Source: Halioglobus maricola (lineage in GTDB: Bacteria; Pseudomonadota; Gammaproteobacteria; Pseudomonadales; Halieaceae). From it: a stretch of DNA of 64,000 nt. The stretch lies in assembly GCF_009388985.1 (NCBI RefSeq), contig NZ_CP036422.1, positions 3,796,501 through 3,860,500 on the forward strand, in the 5' to 3' direction. Below, piece after piece: positions 34,295 to 42,583 of the stretch. Each line of letters begins with the position of its first letter. Positions within the stretch are counted from its first letter, which is position 1. The notes beneath the pieces were generated by a model. It saw only the letters and a program-made list of their open reading frames with translations, was not told the DNA's origin and searched no databases. A program made the translations under genes and the position numbers.

Positions 34295-34998
34295 TGAAAC
34301 CTATCAAAGCAATCGCTCTCTCAACTGTCCTGCTCGGGCTTGCCGCCCCCGCAATACAGGCTGAGGAGGACACCGAATACGCGCCACTTTACCAGGGCTT
34401 CCTCGGCAATCTGCAACTCGACGACCAGAGCGCCAGCTGGGATGAACTCGACGGCGAGAACGCCGAAATCGAATTCCCCTCCTCTATTCTCGGCGGCGGC
34501 CTCGAGGCTGAATACGCCTGGGGCGGCAGCAGCACCTGGCGCTGGGGCTTCAACCCGGGAGGCAGTGTGTCCTGGAAAAGCAGCGACACCCGCGTTTCAG
34601 GGACTATTGGCGGCGAAAACGGCGCGGTGATTCGATTCGATCTCGACAACGGCCTGTTCCTCGGCGAAATGCACCTCGGTGCATACGTGCGCGGCGGCCT
34701 CGCACGAAAACTGTCGGCCTACGCAGGCGCTGGCCCGATGCTGATGTACGGCAAGCTGGAACTGGAAGACGAGGAAGTCGTCGCCCCGACGGGCACGGTC
34801 GTCATTACCGGTTCAGAAGCGTCTGATTGGGACGTGGGCTATTATGCCCGTGCAGGCCTGGACTACCGCTACGCCAAGGGAAAATATCTGGGTCTCGGGG
34901 TGCGCTACATGTCCGCAGAGCTGGACTTCTCCGATACAGTCGGGCCAGTGGATATCGAAGGCCCGCAGTTTGTGGTGACCTTCAGTACCAAACTGTAG
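34294..34998 (+). CDS. Outer-membrane beta-barrel protein, small
   Basis: 234 aa. A signal peptide (ALSTVLLGLAAPAIQA) is followed by alternating aromatic and hydrophobic strands, including RWGFNPGGSVSW, GLFLGEMHLGAYVRGGLARKL and YYARAGLDYRYAKGKYLGLGVRYM, and it ends with GPQFVVTFSTKL, a typical barrel C-terminus. I do not recognise the family. It overlaps the PBP7-like gene by 1 nt. It is not obviously a paralogue of the two barrels that follow at 35 and 37 kb. A scaffold or small-channel role is possible; none is shown. Confidence 0.75.
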   Translation: MKPIKAIALSTVLLGLAAPAIQAEEDTEYAPLYQGFLGNLQLDDQSASWDELDGENAEIEFPSSILGGGLEAEYAWGGSSTWRWGFNPGGSVSWKSSDTRVSGTIGGENGAVIRFDLDNGLFLGEMHLGAYVRGGLARKLSAYAGAGPMLMYGKLELEDEEVVAPTGTVVITGSEASDWDVGYYARAGLDYRYAKGKYLGLGVRYMSAELDFSDTVGPVDIEGPQFVVTFSTKL

Positions 34999-35046
34999 CG
35001 CTGCTCACAAAGATAATTCGAAAGAAATAATCCGGGGAGAGAATTC

Positions 35047-35823
35047 ATGAAAATTGGCAAAACACATTCTGCGCTAACAGCCGCTGCGCTCAGCTCACTG
35101 TTAACGGTCGCGTCGGGCACCGCACATGCAGACGACTGGGAGTTTGCGATTTCTCCACTCTTCCTATGGGGGCTGAGCATGGAGGGCGACGCCACTATCA
35201 ACGGTAATACGGCACCGTTAGATCTGGAGTTCAAAGACGACATCCTGGAAAACATGGAGGCGGTGTTCACTGTCCATTTCGAAGCACGCAAAGGTGACTG
35301 GACAATTTTCTCAGAATACCAGTACGTTGATCTGGATCCGGACGTAGCCGCCAGCATTGGCCCAGTGAACGTAAATGCAGATATCAGCTTCAAGGAAACA
35401 ATGTTTGAACTCGGCGGCGCGTGGGCAATGCTGGATAGCGATGGCACCCGCTGGGAGTTGATTGGCGGCGGCCGCTACTCCGACCAGGAGATGAATACCA
35501 AAATCAATATCGATGGCCCACTCCCACCAGAGCTTCCTGCGGCCAAACTTAAAGGCGGTGATGACTGGTGGCACGCGTTCGGCGGCATGCGGGTATTTCA
35601 CGACATCAATGACCGCTGGACCTTTATCGGACGTGCTGACTACGGCTACGGCGGAACAGATAATTCGGCCTGGAATGCGTCCTTCATGTTTGACTACCGA
35701 TTCAAGGACTGGGGCTCGGCATTTATCGGCGCGCGCTTTCTCGACTACGACTACAACGATGACGCCTACGGCTTCGAAGCGACCAAGTCAGGCCCACTCG
35801 CGGGCCTGACTATTTACTGGTAG
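35047..35823 (+). CDS. Outer-membrane beta-barrel protein A (paralogous pair)
   Basis: 258 aa. Signal peptide (residues 1-28, ending HADD) and a barrel with repeated amphipathic strands ending GPLAGLTIYW. It shares clear homology with the barrel at 37169. Both contain LEFKDDILENMEAVFTVHFEARKGDW-type sequence, then a strand ending DLDP, then a GPV-V-A-DI-FK stretch and a mid-region of the pattern WELIGGGRY or WELYGGLRY. The family is not one I can name. A typical ribosome binding site (GGGGAG) precedes the start by 8 nt. It is probably an outer-membrane channel or sensor of the TAXI-like gene that lies between the pair. Confidence 0.8.
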   Translation: MKIGKTHSALTAAALSSLLTVASGTAHADDWEFAISPLFLWGLSMEGDATINGNTAPLDLEFKDDILENMEAVFTVHFEARKGDWTIFSEYQYVDLDPDVAASIGPVNVNADISFKETMFELGGAWAMLDSDGTRWELIGGGRYSDQEMNTKINIDGPLPPELPAAKLKGGDDWWHAFGGMRVFHDINDRWTFIGRADYGYGGTDNSAWNASFMFDYRFKDWGSAFIGARFLDYDYNDDAYGFEATKSGPLAGLTIYW

Positions 35824-35856
35824 CTCCCACGCGAAGCATTAGCCTAAAATGAGTGC

Positions 35857-37071
35857 ATGAAAATGCACTCTCTCATCAGACTTTTCTTTCTGCTACCCCT
35901 ATTATCGCTTGTCGCGTGTGAATACACCGGGTCTGCGCTGCGGATGCAGCTCATCGAGTATCGTCAGGTCGCGGTTGAAGCCGTGGCAGGTATTCTCGAA
36001 GAACAATCAAACCTGCGTGTGGAAGAAGCGGTAGAGGCCAGCCACCAGGCTCCACTCACAGCACTCACAGAAGGCACTGCCGAACTGGCTCTCGTCGAGA
36101 ACAGCACATCATTTGTGCCGGGGATTCGCGCCGTACTTCCCATCTTCGAAAGCGTCCTGCATATCGCCGCCAGCAACGTCTATGAAGCCAACAACAGTCG
36201 GCGGCCACTGGAAGGGGCCAGTTTTTACGTCGCGAATGGCTCAGCGGCAGGCATCGCCTTCGTTGACCTGGTCACCCGGCGGCAGGAGCTAAAACCCGGC
36301 GACTACATATTGACCACCGAATTCGTGCCCGGCGAAACTGACTTCATTGTGTACTTCGGCCCTATCGATCCCTCAAACACCCAATGGATGCGGCCCGATT
36401 TCGCCCTGTTCTCTCTGGATAACGACCTCAATCCCCAGCGCGAGTTCTACAAGGAAGGCATCGGCTACAGCAGCCCCAAGCTGAAGTCGAAGGAAATCCC
36501 CGCCTTCACCTACGATCTACCGGGCAACGATCAACCGCTGCTGTCCGTTGCTGTAGACACGCTATTGGTTACCCACAAGCGCGTCTCCGAGGCGGCAATC
36601 TACGAACTCACACGAACCTTTCTGGAGCAAAAGCCCCGCTTCACTACCATAGCGCCACACATTTTTTCGGGCATTAATGAAAGCTTCGACCCACTAGATC
36701 TGAACTTTCCATTGCATCGAGGCGCCCGTGCCTATCTGGAGCGCGACGACCCGAGCTTTATCGAGCGCTATGCCGAAACTATCAATATGATGGTGTACGT
36801 CTCATTCCTGATGATTTCCGCTTTCCTGGGGTTCGCCCGTTGGCGGGATCGCAAGAAAAAGGACCGGGTGGATGTGTTTTACACGCGAGTGATGGAAGTT
36901 CGCGACCAGGATGACCGCCCTGCCAAGGACCGCCTGACGACACTGGATGAGCTAGAGAGAGAAGCTTTCGACTGGCTGATCAAGGAGAAGCTGTCTGCCA
37001 ATGAGAGTTTTCGGATTTTCACCGATCTGCTGGCTACTGCTCGGGAGGAAATCAATTCAGGTAAAGAGTGA
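35857..37071 (+). CDS. TAXI-like substrate-binding lipoprotein with C-terminal TM segment
   Basis: 404 aa. Residues 1-21 form a lipoprotein signal with lipobox LVAC (Cys21). The next 290 residues follow the TAXI (TRAP-associated extracytoplasmic immunogenic) binding fold, with TEGTAELALVENSTS, IRAVLPIFESVLHIAAS and VAVDTLLVTHKRVSEAAIYELT. A transmembrane segment (MVYVSFLMISAFLGFARW) lies near residues 313-330, followed by a charged cytoplasmic tail of about 75 residues. TAXI proteins normally deliver to a TRAP permease; no permease gene is nearby and the tail suggests signalling or docking instead. It lies between two paralogous outer-membrane barrels. Confidence 0.75.
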   Translation: MKMHSLIRLFFLLPLLSLVACEYTGSALRMQLIEYRQVAVEAVAGILEEQSNLRVEEAVEASHQAPLTALTEGTAELALVENSTSFVPGIRAVLPIFESVLHIAASNVYEANNSRRPLEGASFYVANGSAAGIAFVDLVTRRQELKPGDYILTTEFVPGETDFIVYFGPIDPSNTQWMRPDFALFSLDNDLNPQREFYKEGIGYSSPKLKSKEIPAFTYDLPGNDQPLLSVAVDTLLVTHKRVSEAAIYELTRTFLEQKPRFTTIAPHIFSGINESFDPLDLNFPLHRGARAYLERDDPSFIERYAETINMMVYVSFLMISAFLGFARWRDRKKKDRVDVFYTRVMEVRDQDDRPAKDRLTTLDELEREAFDWLIKEKLSANESFRIFTDLLATAREEINSGKE

Positions 37072-37085
37072 TTACCTACCCAACG

Positions 37086-37129
37086 ATGATCAAGATCAGT
37101 TGCCCTAATGTGACAGTGATCTATTATAG
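37086..37129 (+). promoter_or_regulatory. Promoter with FNR-like box upstream of the barrel-sulfatase pair
   Basis: ATGAT-CAAG-ATCAG (37086-37099) resembles the FNR/Anr consensus TTGAT-N4-ATCAA at 8 of 10 positions. It abuts a -35-like TTGCCC (37100-37105) and a -10 TATTAT (37122-37127) at 16 nt spacing. The box would be centred about 41-43 nt before a start near 37134-37136, the standard class II activator position. The site is inferred from sequence only. Confidence 0.35.
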
Positions 37130-37168
37130 ACAACTGGATAATAACGATTCGAAAATGGAGTTACCCTC

Positions 37169-37954
37169 ATGAATCTGACAGCTCGCACATTTATCACCAG
37201 CGCCCTTGCAACAGGCCTGGCCACCACGGGCACTGCCGCCATCGCAGCAGAAGATGAATGGTCATTCGAAGTCGCCCCGCTCTACCTTTGGGCCAAGAAC
37301 GTCGAGGGGCACACTACGGCGGGCAGCCAGACGCTGCCGCTGGAACTCGACTTTAAAGACGAAATTCTGGAAAACCTTGACGCTGCGTTTTCGCTCCATG
37401 CGGAAGCAAATAAAGGCGATTGGACGTTCTTCATAGAAACCAACTACGCCAAACTCGACCCCTCGAACTCAGCCACTGTCGGGCCGGTTGAAGTCAAAGC
37501 CGACATCGACTTCAAAGACTATATGTACGAAGGAGGCATGGCCTGGCGTTTCGCTAACTCCGGCACCAGCACATGGGAACTCTATGGTGGTCTGCGTTAC
37601 GTCAAACAGGACGTCACCATCAAGATAGACAACAGCGCGCCCATACAGATCCTCCCGGAAAAGGTAAAAGTAGGTGACAGCTGGATGCACCCCTTTGCCG
37701 GCGTGCGCTATACCGCCAGGATGGGGGAAAAGTGGAGGCTCCGTGTCAGAGGTGACTACGGCTACGAGGGCAGTGACAACACTGCCATTCAGGGGCTGGC
37801 TACTGTAGGCTATAGCTTCACCGACTTGACCGCAGCGTTCATCGGTTATCGCTATGTAGACCTCGACTACGCCAACAGCAGCCGTGGCCTTGATGGCTAT
37901 GGCTTTGAAGGTGACCAGCAGGGCCCCGTAATAGGGGTCAACTTTAGCTTCTAA
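37169..37954 (+). CDS. Outer-membrane beta-barrel protein B (paralogue of 35047)
   Basis: 261 aa, with a signal peptide (ending IAAED) and a barrel C-terminus GPVIGVNFSF. Homology with the barrel at 35047 runs throughout: LDFKDEILENLDAAFSLHAEANKGDW matches the EFKDDILENMEAVF region, GPVEVKADIDFKDYMYE matches GPVNVNADISFKETMFE, and WELYGGLRY matches WELIGGGRY. A ribosome binding site (GGAG, 8 nt) supports the start. Only 26 nt separate it from the sulfatase gene, so the two are cotranscribed. A role in moving the sulfatase substrate across the outer membrane is plausible but unproven. Confidence 0.8.
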   Translation: MNLTARTFITSALATGLATTGTAAIAAEDEWSFEVAPLYLWAKNVEGHTTAGSQTLPLELDFKDEILENLDAAFSLHAEANKGDWTFFIETNYAKLDPSNSATVGPVEVKADIDFKDYMYEGGMAWRFANSGTSTWELYGGLRYVKQDVTIKIDNSAPIQILPEKVKVGDSWMHPFAGVRYTARMGEKWRLRVRGDYGYEGSDNTAIQGLATVGYSFTDLTAAFIGYRYVDLDYANSSRGLDGYGFEGDQQGPVIGVNFSF

Positions 37955-37980
37955 ATTTGCGCATGGTAAGGAGTACCCGC

Positions 37981-39684
37981 ATGAACCACGGCAACGAACG
38001 AGCGAGATTAAAACTCGTGAAAAAGGGCCTCGCCTTACTTGGCGCTGGCCTTCTCAGCGCTCAGGCACTGGCCGCCAAACCACTTGTCCACGACGCCGAG
38101 TTTTACGTCCTGCAGAAGCAGAATGCCGAAAGGTGGGCTGCCGAGGACAAGGATCTCGACGCCACACTGGAGAAATTCAAGAAAAGCAACGGTGGCAAGC
38201 CACCGAATATTGTCTACATCCTGATCGACGACATCGGCTTCGGCGACCTGGGCAGCAAGACACTGAACATGATTCGTGGTTACGAAACGCCCTCCATCAA
38301 CAAGGTGGCCAGAGAAGGCATGCGCATGGCGCGCATGTACACAGAGCCCTCCTGCACCCCCACCCGGGTGGCGATGATGACCGGGCGCCAGCCCCATCGC
38401 AATGGCATGGGCAACACAGCTGTTGATATCTCTGGATTCGGTCTGGCAGGCAAGGAAGTGACGCTTGCGGAAATTCTTTCCGAGAACGGCTACAACACCA
38501 CCCATATCGGCAAGTGGCACATGGGCGACATCAAAGAGGCCTGGCCCAATTTCCAGGGCTTCGACTACGCGGCGTTCCCGATTCATCAACAGGGCCAGCT
38601 CACGATATACCATGACGATGCGGCCAACGAAGAAATTTCAGTCGGTATCGGTGACAACAACTACGACGATCGCTACACCATGGACCGCTGGTTGCGCACC
38701 GACGCGTCTGCCATGGCTCTAGGCGTTGAAGGCACACGCAACAAGCCGGTAAAAGAAGTGGGAATCAAACCTGGCGAACGCTGGACAGAGAAAAAATATG
38801 AGGAGATGAACTATCGCTACCAGGAACAGGCGATGGATCACTTGCGTAAACTCGCCAAAGAGGATGAACCCTTCTTCCTGAACTACTGGCCGCTGTACCC
38901 ACTGACAGGCCCGCGCACCGCCTATGACGAATACACCACCCCCAATGGCGGTAACTACGTCGAGAAAATGAAGCTGGTAGACAAGTGGATCGGCGACATG
39001 ATGGAGGAGATGGAAACGCTCGGTATTGCCGACAACACCATTGTAATCATCATGGGAGACAACGGTCATTTCACCAAATACTCACCACAGTCCGGCTATT
39101 CCCCAATGGTATTCCGCGGCGGTAAGGGCGCCACAACCGAAGGCGGCGTGCGCGTTGACGCCTTCGTTCGCTGGCCCGGGATCATTGAGGCCGACTCTGT
39201 GGTCGGTGACATCGTCCACGTAGCGGATTTGTACACCACCCTCGCTCGAATCGGCGGTGCCTATGATGACATCCCGCGAGATCGCATCATCGACGGCCTG
39301 GACCAGACTTCCCTATGGCTCAATGGCGACACCTATGGTCGTCGCGACTACGTGTTCCTCTACAACATCAACGCTCTGGAAGCCGTCGTAAAGGAACAAT
39401 ACAAGCTGGCCATCCCCGGTGGCAAAATGGACAACGCCATTCTGGCTGACTTCTACGACTTGTTCCGGGATACTCGCGAAGAGAAGCCCGTCTCTACCGA
39501 GATCGGAGCCTGGGGCGGCGCCAAGTTTGTGCGCATGCTGCAGCGTCACATGATGCGCAAACAGAAGTACCCCAGCGAAGGGCCTGCTACCGGCATGCCC
39601 TATGATGGCATCAGCAATCAACGGCCGGAAACCAAAGCCGCTGTGCAGGAATTCCTGTTCATGATGCAAACGCCAAAAATGTAA
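37981..39684 (+). CDS. Exported arylsulfatase, paralogue 1
   Basis: 567 aa from ATG 37981, with AAGGAG 7 nt upstream; an upstream TTG at 37957 has no better signal. Signal peptide 1-32 ends QALAAKP. After a charged alpha-helical region (residues about 35-70) comes the sulfatase domain: Asp83-Asp84 in LIDDIGFGD, Cys125-Arg129 in the signature CTPTRVAMMTG (formylglycine site), HIGKWHMGD and GDNGHFTKY metal or substrate contacts. It is homologous along its length to the sulfatase at 42584, including the unusual helical N-terminus. It is exported and, with the barrel, is likely to act on a sulfate ester from outside. Confidence 0.93.
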   Translation: MNHGNERARLKLVKKGLALLGAGLLSAQALAAKPLVHDAEFYVLQKQNAERWAAEDKDLDATLEKFKKSNGGKPPNIVYILIDDIGFGDLGSKTLNMIRGYETPSINKVAREGMRMARMYTEPSCTPTRVAMMTGRQPHRNGMGNTAVDISGFGLAGKEVTLAEILSENGYNTTHIGKWHMGDIKEAWPNFQGFDYAAFPIHQQGQLTIYHDDAANEEISVGIGDNNYDDRYTMDRWLRTDASAMALGVEGTRNKPVKEVGIKPGERWTEKKYEEMNYRYQEQAMDHLRKLAKEDEPFFLNYWPLYPLTGPRTAYDEYTTPNGGNYVEKMKLVDKWIGDMMEEMETLGIADNTIVIIMGDNGHFTKYSPQSGYSPMVFRGGKGATTEGGVRVDAFVRWPGIIEADSVVGDIVHVADLYTTLARIGGAYDDIPRDRIIDGLDQTSLWLNGDTYGRRDYVFLYNINALEAVVKEQYKLAIPGGKMDNAILADFYDLFRDTREEKPVSTEIGAWGGAKFVRMLQRHMMRKQKYPSEGPATGMPYDGISNQRPETKAAVQEFLFMMQTPKM

Positions 39685-39703
39685 GCTGGTGACAGTCCCT
39701 AAT

Positions 39704-39731
39704 GCCGCAGCAACGTCTGCGGCTTTTTTTT
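39704..39731 (+). terminator. Rho-independent terminator after arylsulfatase 1
   Basis: GCCGCAG-CAACGT-CTGCGGC (7-bp stem) followed by eight T, 19 nt after the sulfatase stop codon. The PafA-like gene starts 19 nt beyond the T-run and may therefore be only partly cotranscribed. Confidence 0.88.
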
Positions 39732-39750
39732 ATCCGCAGGATGAAACCCC

Positions 39751-41400
39751 ATGATTCGACAGATCGGTCTTGTAGTAGCAATGTCACTGATATCCGTCCA
39801 CGCTCTCGCAGACAAACCCAGGCTGGTGCTCCAGATAACTGTCGACGGAATGCGTGCCGACCTGCTGGATCGCTACAGCAAAAACTTTGGCCGCGGCGGT
39901 TTCAGGTACCTGCTTGAAGAGGGCGCAGTCTTTACCAACGCCCACTACCTGCATGCAAATACCGAGACCATCGTGGGCCACACCACACTGGCTACTGGAA
40001 CAACACCCGCTGTGCATGGCATGGTGGGCAATGTCTGGTATCACGCGGATTCAGGCGAGCTGGGTTACAACATCGAAGATCCGGATGCCCCCCTGCTACC
40101 GACCCGTGATGACGTCGCGGCAGGCGCCCAGGTGGACCCCGCACAGCTAAAAGCCGGCTCCAAAGGCCGCTCCCCGAAAGGCATTCTGGTGCCAGGCCTG
40201 GCCGACACACTCAAGATTAGCAGCCCCGCCAGCGGTAAAGCTTTCGGCATTTCAGGCAAGGACCGCAGCGCGGTGGCCATGGCAGGCAAGGTGGGCACTG
40301 CCTACTGGTTCTCAACCGACACCGGCGACTTCCAGACCAGCAGCTACTACAGTGATGCTTACCCTGACTGGGTCCGCGAATGGAACGCCGCGGGCCACAC
40401 TGCAGCGCTCGCAGATAGCGATTGGCAACTTACACTGGCTGCAGAAAAATACGTTCTGGCCGACAGGGACAACAGGCCCTACGAAGTTGATCTCAAAGGC
40501 TTCGGCAAGATCTTTCCACACAACTACGGGCCTGCGAACCACCCACTGTTCAATACCCGGGTACTGGTAAGCCCCGCCGGCGACACCCTGCTGGCAGACT
40601 TTGGCAAAACCCTGATCGAGGCCGAAGGCCTGGGTGTCGATAGGGCAACAGATTACCTCTCTATCAGTTTCTCCGGCGTAGACGCCGTCAATCACTTCTT
40701 CGGCCCCTCAAGCCTCGAGAACGAAGACACGGTGCTGCGCCTGGACCAGACTCTGGCAGAACTGTTCAAGTACATCGATGATAAGGTGGGGCTTGAGCAC
40801 ACACTGATCGTCTTCTCCGCCGACCACGGCATGGCGGAAATGCCCGAACAAGCCAGCGAGCAGGGCTACCCAGCGCAGCGGCTCTACAGCGATGAGATCG
40901 TCGAATACGCGAAAGAACAGGCCAAAGCATTGCTGGGTAACGAGAAAGTCATCAAAGATTACTTCCGCCCCTATTTTTACCTGGACGACAAAGAACTGGC
41001 CAAGCTGAAAATTCGTCGCGAGGAAGCTATCGACATTCTTGCAGCGGCACTGGAACGCAAGGACGGGATTGGCGGCGCGATACCTTCGGCAAGGGCAGCA
41101 GCACTGGGAGAAATGGCCGTCGCCCACAACCACCACCCCACGCGTTCAGGCGATATCTATGTGTATCCGGAGCCACACTGGTTCATGTTCGACCGCGGAG
41201 CCATCGGCGTTATGCACGGCTCCCCCTGGGCTTATGACACTCATGTACCGCTGATTTTCGTCGGCCCTGGTGTGCGCCGCGGTAGCCACGCGCGCCTCGT
41301 ACACCCGATTGATGTGGCACCGACAACATCGGCTCTGCTCGGAATACTGCCACCGGCAGCCGCAGAGGGGCAGGTGCTTACTGAAGCGATTGCAAGATAG
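39751..41400 (+). CDS. Alkaline phosphatase, PafA-like, exported
   Basis: 549 aa. Signal peptide (1-20, HALA). The alkaline-phosphatase superfamily fold is shown by VLQITVDGMRADLLDRY (metal Asp32), the region NTETIVGHTTLATG whose Thr (about 71-73) is the probable nucleophile, FSADHGMAEM (metal Asp-His), and AVAHNHHPTRSGDIYVYPE. The last motif and the length are those of PafA-type enzymes, which use a threonine, are calcium or zinc dependent and act on phosphomonoesters at the periplasm. Sulfatases belong to the same superfamily, so the locus holds three relatives with different ester specificity. Regulation by phosphate is possible, but no Pho box was identified. Confidence 0.9.
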   Translation: MIRQIGLVVAMSLISVHALADKPRLVLQITVDGMRADLLDRYSKNFGRGGFRYLLEEGAVFTNAHYLHANTETIVGHTTLATGTTPAVHGMVGNVWYHADSGELGYNIEDPDAPLLPTRDDVAAGAQVDPAQLKAGSKGRSPKGILVPGLADTLKISSPASGKAFGISGKDRSAVAMAGKVGTAYWFSTDTGDFQTSSYYSDAYPDWVREWNAAGHTAALADSDWQLTLAAEKYVLADRDNRPYEVDLKGFGKIFPHNYGPANHPLFNTRVLVSPAGDTLLADFGKTLIEAEGLGVDRATDYLSISFSGVDAVNHFFGPSSLENEDTVLRLDQTLAELFKYIDDKVGLEHTLIVFSADHGMAEMPEQASEQGYPAQRLYSDEIVEYAKEQAKALLGNEKVIKDYFRPYFYLDDKELAKLKIRREEAIDILAAALERKDGIGGAIPSARAAALGEMAVAHNHHPTRSGDIYVYPEPHWFMFDRGAIGVMHGSPWAYDTHVPLIFVGPGVRRGSHARLVHPIDVAPTTSALLGILPPAAAEGQVLTEAIAR

Positions 41401-41425
41401 CTTGTGACAGTAAAGTGCCGCTTCT

Positions 41426-41446
41426 GGAACTGCGTATTGCAGTTCC
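41426..41446. terminator. Hairpin between convergent genes
   Basis: GGAACTGC-GTATT-GCAGTTCC is a perfect 8-bp stem in the 51-nt gap between the convergent PafA-like gene and the minus-strand binding-protein gene. No long T-run follows, so termination strength is uncertain. Confidence 0.45.
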
Positions 41447-41451
41447 GGCAA

Positions 41452-42579
41452 CTAGGTTGTGTGAGTGGACGGATGGAATAACTTAAGGAAATCCTCCCTA
41501 CGCTTCACTAGCCCCTGTTCATAGGTGTAACGCATCACCAGTTCCAACTCCTTGCGATTGGCTTCAATGCCGTATCGCCAGTAGTCTGCTCCCATCAGCC
41601 TCCGCGTATCCTCATACTCCTGAGTAACCCAGGGCAGCGAAACTTTGAGTGATGTGGTGGTCTCCAGATCGTCGTACGCTATCTGCTTGGCCTTGCTGTA
41701 CATCGCATACACCGCCATGGGCAGATCCGGGTTCTCCTCAATGGCACTTGTTCGCACTCCCACCACGTGCATGATAGGAAAAAGACCCGTTTTCTTGAAG
41801 TAAGCCTGTTCAGTGGCTTTTACATCCGGGAACAGACGCTTGATACCCGGATCTCCTTCAATAAATGCTTTCGGTGTAATCGCGGTAATCAATGCATCGC
41901 ACTGTCCACTGAGCAAAAGCTCGCCCTCGTCCACCCCTTTTGGCCCCGGCGTCAGGGGAAACCCATCAGGCAAAAAGTACGGCGACTCACCACCGGGCTC
42001 AAATGCGCTCCAGCCGCTGCCACTGAGCTCACCAGCATCGGAAGATTTTGTGGTTTCAATCCACTGCATATCGTCCGCTTCTACGCCGTACTCATCTTTG
42101 AGAAAGCCACGTATCCAGGTATTGGCGCTCATGCCATAGCCGGGCGTCCCCACTTTTCGGCCTTTGAGGTCCTCCGGCTTTTCGATCCCCGAATCCGCTC
42201 GTACGAACACGTTGCGATGGCGAAACACGCGAGAGATAAAAATCGGAATGAGTGTGTAGCCACGGTAGCCGTCGTTGATAAACTTGTTTACGTAGGGAAT
42301 AAGGCCCAGTTCGCTGACCTCGTAGGGTTTATCATCACCAAAGGCGAGTTCATTGACCGAGTAGATATCCTGGTAGTGGAAGCTGACATCGGCGCCCTCG
42401 ATACCGGCGCGGCCATCCATAATGCCCTTGACTCGATCGTAGTCATAGCCGGCTACCTTTATCCCGGGCAGGCGGGTGGCCTCACCCGAGCTCGCGGCAG
42501 CAGAAGCGCCCATCAAAGATACACCGCCGGCTATAGCGCCGGCGGATTTGATTAAATCCCTTCTTGTGCTGGAAGCCAT
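41452..42579 (-). CDS. 4,5-dihydroxyphthalate decarboxylase-like binding protein, Tat signal
   Basis: About 375 aa from ATG 42577-42579, 4 nt after the upstream sulfatase stop codon. An alternative start 30 codons upstream lies inside the sulfatase gene and is not used. The N-terminus (SSTRRDLIKSAGAIAGG) is a twin-arginine signal. The remainder resembles 4,5-dihydroxyphthalate decarboxylase and its periplasmic-binding relatives, with GYDYDRVKGIMDGRAGIEG, YEVSELGLIPYV, IPIFISRVFRHRNVFVR, EDLKGRKVGTPGYGMSANTW and DEYGVEADDMQW. Export argues for ligand binding rather than decarboxylation. The likely ligand is an aromatic or carboxylic acid, and no transporter partner is encoded beside it. Confidence 0.82.
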   Translation of the reverse strand: MASSTRRDLIKSAGAIAGGVSLMGASAAASSGEATRLPGIKVAGYDYDRVKGIMDGRAGIEGADVSFHYQDIYSVNELAFGDDKPYEVSELGLIPYVNKFINDGYRGYTLIPIFISRVFRHRNVFVRADSGIEKPEDLKGRKVGTPGYGMSANTWIRGFLKDEYGVEADDMQWIETTKSSDAGELSGSGWSAFEPGGESPYFLPDGFPLTPGPKGVDEGELLLSGQCDALITAITPKAFIEGDPGIKRLFPDVKATEQAYFKKTGLFPIMHVVGVRTSAIEENPDLPMAVYAMYSKAKQIAYDDLETTTSLKVSLPWVTQEYEDTRRLMGADYWRYGIEANRKELELVMRYTYEQGLVKRREDFLKLFHPSTHTT

Positions 42580-42583
42580 AACG

